From: Pseudomonadota bacterium
GTDB lineage: Bacteria; Pseudomonadota; Alphaproteobacteria; Acetobacterales; Acetobacteraceae
Direction: 5' to 3'
Length of the DNA: 64,000 bases
Assembly (NCBI GenBank): GCA_021801255.1
Contig: JAJYYH010000009.1
Span: 62,001-126,000 of the forward strand
The notes under the pieces are model-generated. The model was not told the origin of the DNA and did not search any database. It saw only the letters and a list, made by a program, of their open reading frames with translations. Made by a program: the position numbers and the translations under genes. This document shows, in pieces, positions 58,745-64,000 of the stretch; the first letter of the stretch is position 1, and each line of letters opens with the position of its first letter.

Positions 58745-59892
58745 GCCAGTCTCGCGTGCTCGGCGCAGCCGGCGAGAAAACCCGAGAGCGCGCGGGCGAG
58801 ATCGGGCTCGTCGAGCAGGAACGCGTCGTGGCCCTTGTCGGTTTCGATTTCGACGAAACTGACATTGGCCGCGGCGCGGTTGAGCGCGCGCACCAGGGCG
58901 CGGCTTTCCGAGGTCGGGAACAGCCAGTCCGAGCTGAAGGAGACGAGGCAAAAACGGGTTTTCGTCCCCGCGAAGGCGCTCGCGAGATCATCGTTATGTT
59001 CGGCGGCGAGATCGAAATAATCCATCGCGCGGGTGATCGCGAGATAGGAATTGGCGTCGAACCGGTGCACGAAGCTCGATCCCTGATGCTGAAGATAGCT
59101 CTCGACCTCGAAAATATCGGAATAGGGGCCGAGCACCGAAGAGCCCGCGCGCACCCGGCGGCCGAATTTGCGGGTCAGCGCCTGCTCGCTGAGATAGGTG
59201 ATGTGCGCCACCATGCGCGCGACGGCGAGGCCGCGCGCCGGCGTCCGCCCGCTTTGCCAGTAGCGTCCCCCCTGCCAGTCGGGATCAGCGAAAATCGCCT
59301 GACGGCCGACTTCATGGAAGGCGATGTTTTGGGCCGAATGATGCGCGGCGGTGGCGATCGGGATGGCGGCGAAAACCGCGTCGGGATAGGTCGCGGCCCA
59401 TTCCAGCACCTGCATCCCCCCCATCGAGCCACCGATCACGGCGAACAGCCGCTCGATGCCGAGATGCGCGATGAGGCGCCTTTGCGCCCGCACCATGTCG
59501 CGGATGGTGATGGGCGGGAAATCGGTGCCCCAGAGCGCCTGGCCGTCGCCCTCTTCGCCGCGCGGGCTGCGCGGTCCGCTTGAGCCCATGCAGCCGCCGA
59601 GCACGTTGGCGGAGATCACGAAATAGCGCTCGGTGTCGATCGCCCGGCCGGGGCCGACCAGAACCTCCCACCAGCCCGGCTTGCCGGTGAGGGGATGGGT
59701 CTCGGCAACATATTGATCGCCCGTGAGCGCGTGGCAGACCAGCACGGCGTTGGCGCGCGCGGCGTCGAGCCGGCCGTAGGTGCGATAGGCGACGGTGAGG
59801 CGCGGCAGATGGACGCCGCAATCGAGGGCGAGGCCCTCCTCGAAAACGACGTGCTGATGCGCGATCGCCAGCGGGCTCAGAACCTGCTCCAT
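58741..59892 (-). CDS. metX: Homoserine O-acetyltransferase
   Basis: 383 residues. Alpha/beta hydrolase: [13 protein letters not shown], nucleophile Ser in [15 protein letters not shown], Asp in [13 protein letters not shown] and His in [10 protein letters not shown]. It acetylates homoserine with acetyl-CoA. No obvious ribosome site at the ATG. Divergent by 124 bp from the chorismate mutase gene. Confidence 0.95.
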   Translation of the reverse strand: MEQVLSPLAIAHQHVVFEEGLALDCGVHLPRLTVAYRTYGRLDAARANAVLVCHALTGDQYVAETHPLTGKPGWWEVLVGPGRAIDTERYFVISANVLGGCMGSSGPRSPRGEEGDGQALWGTDFPPITIRDMVRAQRRLIAHLGIERLFAVIGGSMGGMQVLEWAATYPDAVFAAIPIATAAHHSAQNIAFHEVGRQAIFADPDWQGGRYWQSGRTPARGLAVARMVAHITYLSEQALTRKFGRRVRAGSSVLGPYSDIFEVESYLQHQGSSFVHRFDANSYLAITRAMDYFDLAAEHNDDLASAFAGTKTRFCLVSFSSDWLFPTSESRALVRALNRAAANVSFVEIETDKGHDAFLLDEPDLARALSGFLAGCAEHARLA

Positions 59893-60016
59893 CGCGTTCG
59901 TGCATAAGGCGCCGTGGCCCCGCGCGCAACCGCGCTCCGGGCGCCCGCGGGCGCGTTGGTGGGAGTTTGCAGCGGCGGAGGGTTCGGCTATCAGGGGTCG
60001 AGAAGAGACGCGGAAC

Positions 60017-60922
60017 ATGTCCAGCACCGAGACCACCAGCCCTCCGCCGAGTGGCGAAACCGAGACCCTGGCCGGCCTGCGCGCCGAGCTGGATGCGATC
60101 GATGACATGATTTTCGGCGCGCTTTCCCGCCGCGCCGCGGTGGTCGAGCGGGTGGCGGCGCTCAAGGGCGGGGCGCTGGCCTTTCGTCCGGGGCGCGAGG
60201 CGATGATCCTGCGCCGTCTGCTCGCCCGCGCGAGCGGCGCCCTGCCGCGCCAGACGGTGGCGCGCGTGTGGCGCGAGATTCTCGCCGGATCGCTTGCCCA
60301 GCAAGGGCCTTTTTCCATAGCGGTCTGTGAACCCGGACCTGGCGAGGCGCTCGGCCTGCTCGCGCGTGGCCATTTCGGTATAGCAACGCCGCTCCGCAGC
60401 CACCGCCGCGCGGCCCAGGCGATCGCCGATCTCGCCAACGGCGCGGCGCAGATCGCCGTCTTGCCGATGCCGGCCGAGGACGATCCGCCGGCGGCGCTGT
60501 GGTGGACCGCGCTCGCCCATCAGGAAACGGTCGTGCCACCCTTGATGCGGGTCCACATCCTCGCCCGACTGCCGTTCTGGGGCTTGCCCTTGCGCTGCCC
60601 TGAAGGCGCGCCGCGGGCCGCGGCGCTGGTCGTTGCCGCCGGCCTGCCCGACCCGAGCGGCGACGACCGCACGCTGTTCGGCTTCGAATTCTCGGTCGAA
60701 CTGAGCCGCACCCGGCTCGCCCAGCAGATCGCCGCGGCCGGATTTGTCGCCCATAGCTTTATCCTGCGCCGCGACTCGGGCGCGCCGGTGGCGCAGGCGC
60801 TGGTCGATCTCGACGGCTTCATCGCCGAGAACGACCCGCGGCTCGCCGCGATCGAAAGCCTCAAGCGTCCGCCGGTGCGGCTTGGCGCCTACGCCGTGCC
60901 AATGGAGGAGACCGCGCCATGA
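60017..60922 (+). CDS. Chorismate mutase with a long C-terminal extension
   Basis: 301 residues. An AroQ-type mutase helix bundle covers ~15-95 ([23 protein letters not shown] and [12 protein letters not shown]). Residues 100-300 look like a divergent prephenate dehydratase/ACT-type extension ([14 protein letters not shown] and [24 protein letters not shown]), but the catalytic TRF motif of prephenate dehydratase is not seen. The mutase should feed hisC and tyrA downstream; the role of the extension is unknown. Confidence 0.83.
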   Translation: MSSTETTSPPPSGETETLAGLRAELDAIDDMIFGALSRRAAVVERVAALKGGALAFRPGREAMILRRLLARASGALPRQTVARVWREILAGSLAQQGPFSIAVCEPGPGEALGLLARGHFGIATPLRSHRRAAQAIADLANGAAQIAVLPMPAEDDPPAALWWTALAHQETVVPPLMRVHILARLPFWGLPLRCPEGAPRAAALVVAAGLPDPSGDDRTLFGFEFSVELSRTRLAQQIAAAGFVAHSFILRRDSGAPVAQALVDLDGFIAENDPRLAAIESLKRPPVRLGAYAVPMEETAP

Positions 60923-62016
60923 GCAGCCCGCTTGGCCCGCGTCCGCGCCCGGAAATTCTCACCATCGCACCCTATATCGGCGGCGAATCGCACCTTGCCG
61001 GCGTCAACCGCGTTCTCAAGCTGTCCTCGAACGAGGGCGCCTTCGGCGCTCCGCCCGGCGCGCAAGCGGCCTATGCGCGGCTCGCCCGGGAGATCTTCCG
61101 CTATCCTGACGGCGCGGCGGAGGCGCTGCGCCGGGCCATCGGGGCACGTTTCGGGCTCGATCCGGCGCGCATCGTCTGCGGCAACGGCTCGGACGATCTG
61201 ATCTACCAACTGGCGCTTTCCTACGGCGGGCCGGGCACCGAACTCATCATGACGAGGCATGGGTTTTCCATGTACGCGATCGCCGGGGCCTATGCCGGCT
61301 CGCGGGTCGTCAAGGTTGCCGAACACCATCTCACCGCCGATGTCGATGCCATCCTGGCGGCGGTGTCGCCGGCAACCCGCCTGGTCTGTCTCGCCAATCC
61401 CAACAACCCGACGGGCAGCCTACTCGGCGCGGCCGAGATCGCGCGGCTGCGCCGCGGCTTGCCCGCGGATGTCTTGCTCGTGCTCGATGCGGCGTATGCC
61501 GAATATGTTACGCGCGCCGATTACGAACCCGGCGTGACATTCGTCGATGCCGGCGATAATGTTGTGATGACCCGGACATTTTCGAAAATCTTTGGCCTGG
61601 GCGGCCTGCGTCTCGGCTGGGCTTATGCGCCGCCTGGGGTGATCGATGTGATGAACCGTGTGCGCAACCCGTTCAATACCAACGCCGCGGCGCAGGAAGC
61701 GGCGATCGCGGCGCTCAACGAGCCCGGCTGGGTGGAAAAAAGCCGTGCCCATAACAGCGCATGGCGCGACAGGCTGGGCGCGATGCTCACGGAGGCGGGA
61801 ATAAAAATCTGGCCGAGCGAGGGCAATTTCATCCTCGCTGATTTTACCACCCGGGAGCGCGCCGATGGCGCCAACGCGCATCTTCGAGCGAGCGGCATCC
61901 TGGTTCGCCCGATGGGCGGCTACGATCTGCCGCATTGCCTGCGCATCACCATCGGCACCGCGGCGGAATGCGAGGCGGTGGCGGCTTCTCTGACCGATTT
62001 CATGCGTCATGGCTGA
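60919..62016 (+). CDS. hisC: Histidinol-phosphate aminotransferase
   Basis: 365 residues. Fold type I PLP enzyme: [48 protein letters not shown], and PLP lysine in [17 protein letters not shown]. Such HisC proteins often also transaminate aromatic keto acids, which fits the neighbours. Overlaps chorismate mutase by ATGA and tyrA by 8 bp. Confidence 0.92.
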   Translation: MSSPLGPRPRPEILTIAPYIGGESHLAGVNRVLKLSSNEGAFGAPPGAQAAYARLAREIFRYPDGAAEALRRAIGARFGLDPARIVCGNGSDDLIYQLALSYGGPGTELIMTRHGFSMYAIAGAYAGSRVVKVAEHHLTADVDAILAAVSPATRLVCLANPNNPTGSLLGAAEIARLRRGLPADVLLVLDAAYAEYVTRADYEPGVTFVDAGDNVVMTRTFSKIFGLGGLRLGWAYAPPGVIDVMNRVRNPFNTNAAAQEAAIAALNEPGWVEKSRAHNSAWRDRLGAMLTEAGIKIWPSEGNFILADFTTRERADGANAHLRASGILVRPMGGYDLPHCLRITIGTAAECEAVAASLTDFMRHG

Positions 62017-62896
62017 GCCGCTTTTTCGCCGCCTCGCGCTGATCGGGGTTGGGCTGATCGGCAGTTCGATCGCGCGCCGGGCGCGGGCACGTGGCGATCT
62101 CGCCGGCGAAATCATCGCCTGCGCGCGTACCGAAGCCACGCGGGCGAGGGTGCGTGAACTCGATCTCGCTGATCGGGTCTTGGAAGATCCGGCGCAAGCG
62201 GTACGCGGCGCCGATGGCGTGATCCTCTGCACCCCGGTCGGTACCTATGGCGCGATCGCCGAAATCATCGCGCCGCATCTGGCGGCCGGCGCGATCGTCA
62301 GCGATGTCGGCTCGACCAAGCAATCGGTAATCCGCGATGTTGGCCCGCATATCCGCCCGGGCGTGCATTTCGTGCCCGCCCATCCGCTGGCGGGAACAGA
62401 GCATTCCGGCCCGGATGCCGGGTTCGCCGAATTGTTCGAGGGGCGCTGGACCCTGCTCACCCCGCCGGACGGGGCCGATCCCGGCGCGGTCGAAAAAATC
62501 ACCGAATTCTGGCGCCGCTGCGGCGCGATGGTCGAGACGATGGAAGCCGGTCATCATGACCGCGTGCTCGCCATCGTGAGCCACCTGCCGCATCTCATCG
62601 CGTTCACGATCTGCGGCACGGCGGATGATCTCGCCGATGAAAGCCGGGGCCAGGTGTTGCAATTCGCCGCCTCCGGGTTTCGCGATTTCACCCGCATCGC
62701 GGCGTCCGATCCGGTGATGTGGCGCGATATCTTTCTTAACAATCGCGAGGCGCTGCTGGAAATGCTGGCGCGCTTCATGGAGGACGCGCAGGCCATGGCG
62801 CGCGCGGTGCGCTGGGGTGACGGCGGCTATATCGAGGACAAGGTCGAGCGCGGCCGCAAGATCCGCCATAGCCTGATCGAACTCAACCAGGCCTAA
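62009..62896 (+). CDS. tyrA: Prephenate/arogenate dehydrogenase
   Basis: 295 residues. [20 protein letters not shown] loop, [45 protein letters not shown], and [17 protein letters not shown]. It oxidatively decarboxylates prephenate or arogenate for tyrosine. Starts within the last codons of hisC. Confidence 0.94.
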   Translation: MAEPLFRRLALIGVGLIGSSIARRARARGDLAGEIIACARTEATRARVRELDLADRVLEDPAQAVRGADGVILCTPVGTYGAIAEIIAPHLAAGAIVSDVGSTKQSVIRDVGPHIRPGVHFVPAHPLAGTEHSGPDAGFAELFEGRWTLLTPPDGADPGAVEKITEFWRRCGAMVETMEAGHHDRVLAIVSHLPHLIAFTICGTADDLADESRGQVLQFAASGFRDFTRIAASDPVMWRDIFLNNREALLEMLARFMEDAQAMARAVRWGDGGYIEDKVERGRKIRHSLIELNQA

Positions 62897-62918
62897 AGCG
62901 AGACCGAAGCGGGTTCCG

Positions 62919-64000
62919 ATGTTCAGCGCGCCGCGTCTGCCCCATCTGCCGCCGCCGCCCGAACTGCTCGACAACGCCGCGATGGCGCGCGCCGACGCCC
63001 GCGCGGCCGAACTCGGCGTCGCCGGCGAGACGCTGATGGAAGCCGCCGGGCGGGCGGTCGCGCGGGCTGTGCGGCGGCGTTTTCCGCCTTGCCGCGTGGT
63101 GGTGCTGTGCGGGCCGGGCAATAACGGCGGCGATGGCTATGTCGCCGCGCGGCTCTTGAGCGAGGCCGGCTGGCCGGTGCGGCTGGCCGCCTTCGCGGCC
63201 TCCCGCCCCGGCAGCGATGCCGCGCGTGCTGAGCGTCTTTGGCGCGGGCCGATGGCGCCGTTCAGCGTGGCGACCGTGGCGCGGGCCGACCTCGTGATCG
63301 ACGCGGTGTTTGGCGCCGGACTTGCCCGCCCGCTTGCCCCCGAGATCGGCGCCGTGTTGGCCGCGGCAGGGCGGCTCGTCGCGGTCGATGTGCCAAGCGG
63401 GCTCGATGGCACGCTGGGCAGCGCGCGGGGCGCGGTCACGCCGGCGGTGCTGACCGTGACGTTTTTCCGCCTCAAGCCCGGCCATTTGCTGCTGCCCGGG
63501 CGTTCCCTCGTGGGCGAGATCGTGCTCGCCGATATCGGCCTGCCCGCGCGCGTGCTGGCGGACATCGCGCCCTCTGCGCATCTCAACCAGCCCGCCCTCT
63601 GGCGCCTGCCGCGCCCGCGCCCGGAGGATCACAAATATCGCCGTGGCGTGGTTGATGTGCTGGGCGGGGCGATGCCGGGGGCGGCGCTCCTGGCGGCGAC
63701 GGCGGCGCGCCATGTCGGGGCCGGGCTGGTGACGCTGCACGCCGAGACCTTGCCGGCGGCGGCCCCTTTCGGGCTGATCCTGCGCCGCGCGGTGCGCGGG
63801 ACCGCGCTTCCGACGCCGCTCGCCGATCCGCGCCGGCGTGTCATCGTCGGCGGGCCGGGGCTCGGTCTTGCCGAGGCGCGCGCCTGGGTTCCCGTGATCC
63901 TTGCGTCCGGCTCGCCGGTGGTGCTCGACGCCGATGCGCTGAGCGCCTTTGCCGGCGCGCCCGAGGCTCTGCGCGGGGCTGCCGTGCTCACCCCGCATGG
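62919..64000 (+). CDS. nnrD: Bifunctional NAD(P)H-hydrate epimerase/dehydratase, 5' part
   Basis: Open to the window edge; 360 codons visible. N-terminal YjeF epimerase domain with VVLCGPGNNGGDGYVAARLL and AVDVPSGLDG; the C-terminal ribokinase-like dehydratase domain starts near 240 (HKYRRGVVDVLGG, AATAARHVGAGLVTLH). It repairs hydrated NAD(P)H. The ATG at 62919 has no strong ribosome site. Confidence 0.93.
   Translation, partial: MFSAPRLPHLPPPPELLDNAAMARADARAAELGVAGETLMEAAGRAVARAVRRRFPPCRVVVLCGPGNNGGDGYVAARLLSEAGWPVRLAAFAASRPGSDAARAERLWRGPMAPFSVATVARADLVIDAVFGAGLARPLAPEIGAVLAAAGRLVAVDVPSGLDGTLGSARGAVTPAVLTVTFFRLKPGHLLLPGRSLVGEIVLADIGLPARVLADIAPSAHLNQPALWRLPRPRPEDHKYRRGVVDVLGGAMPGAALLAATAARHVGAGLVTLHAETLPAAAPFGLILRRAVRGTALPTPLADPRRRVIVGGPGLGLAEARAWVPVILASGSPVVLDADALSAFAGAPEALRGAAVLTPH

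Overview
The window is GC-rich, gene-dense, bacterial DNA. The layout suggests an alphaproteobacterium of the Rhodospirillales, most likely an Acetobacteraceae member. This is an inference from: the order mdh-sucC-sucD-sucA-sucB-lpdA; the block metX-metW / chorismate mutase-hisC-tyrA; the block rlpA-dac-tmk-holB-metG-tatD-MBL; an RNase E ending in the alphaproteobacterial GWW motif; and GC-rich palindromic intergenic repeats. No rRNA, tRNA, IS element or CRISPR array was recognised. Coding is almost continuous, and many junctions are 1-8 bp start/stop overlaps (ATGA, GTGA, TTGA, TGATG).

Layout. 1-1347: end of a radical SAM protein and a lipoate-protein ligase, a probable non-canonical lipoate assembly pair. 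1410-4875: chemoreceptor and ThDP-dependent enzyme. 5042-6565: DUF4062-like/TPR protein with near-identical tandem repeats. 6693-9853: MFS carrier and tartrate/D-malate dehydrogenase operon, then pyrE. 10090-15325: glycan cluster (beta-helix protein, Gfo/Idh-epimerase fusion, GT4, sugar epimerase). 15295-17051: HisA-like and MfnF-like genes that hint at methanofuran/H4MPT chemistry. 17164-19674: rne. 20301-22967: small exported proteins, a 2OG-Fe(II) oxygenase and zapE. 23124-31791: TCA-cycle operon. 31864-33551: pdxA-pdxJ. 34326-38642: CNNM/CorC protein, PTP-like phosphatase, Kdo hydroxylase and phosphonoacetate hydrolase. 38841-43166: enoyl-CoA hydratase relic and the thiCOSG operon with a promoter and TPP riboswitch. 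43271-48270: AidB-like dehydrogenase and a single-chain restriction-modification enzyme. 48495-56403: cell-wall genes and the tmk-holB-metG-tatD housekeeping block. 56404-58069: two small genes, a candidate small RNA and an S24-type repressor, with two alphaproteobacterial LexA-type boxes. 58094-62896: methionine and aromatic/histidine biosynthesis. 62919-64000: start of the NAD(P)HX repair gene.

How the parts connect. The lipoate genes at the left edge could supply the cofactor for the E2 subunit encoded at 29154. The thiamine operon would supply ThDP to the 2-oxoglutarate dehydrogenase E1 and to the ThDP enzyme at 3337. The Kdo hydroxylase and the glycan cluster shape the cell surface.

The most novel element is at 56672-56790, minus strand. 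A sigma70-like promoter whose -10 lies inside a GTTC-N7-GTTC box drives a predicted RNA of about 84 nt. That RNA has two hairpins, a pyrimidine-rich CCUCC linker and an intrinsic terminator, and sits just upstream of a 77-codon orphan gene. A second box precedes the neighbouring 130-codon gene. I also see a ~105-bp dispersed repeat that carries a terminator hairpin and sits at three gene ends; one copy supplies the last codons of the lipoate ligase.
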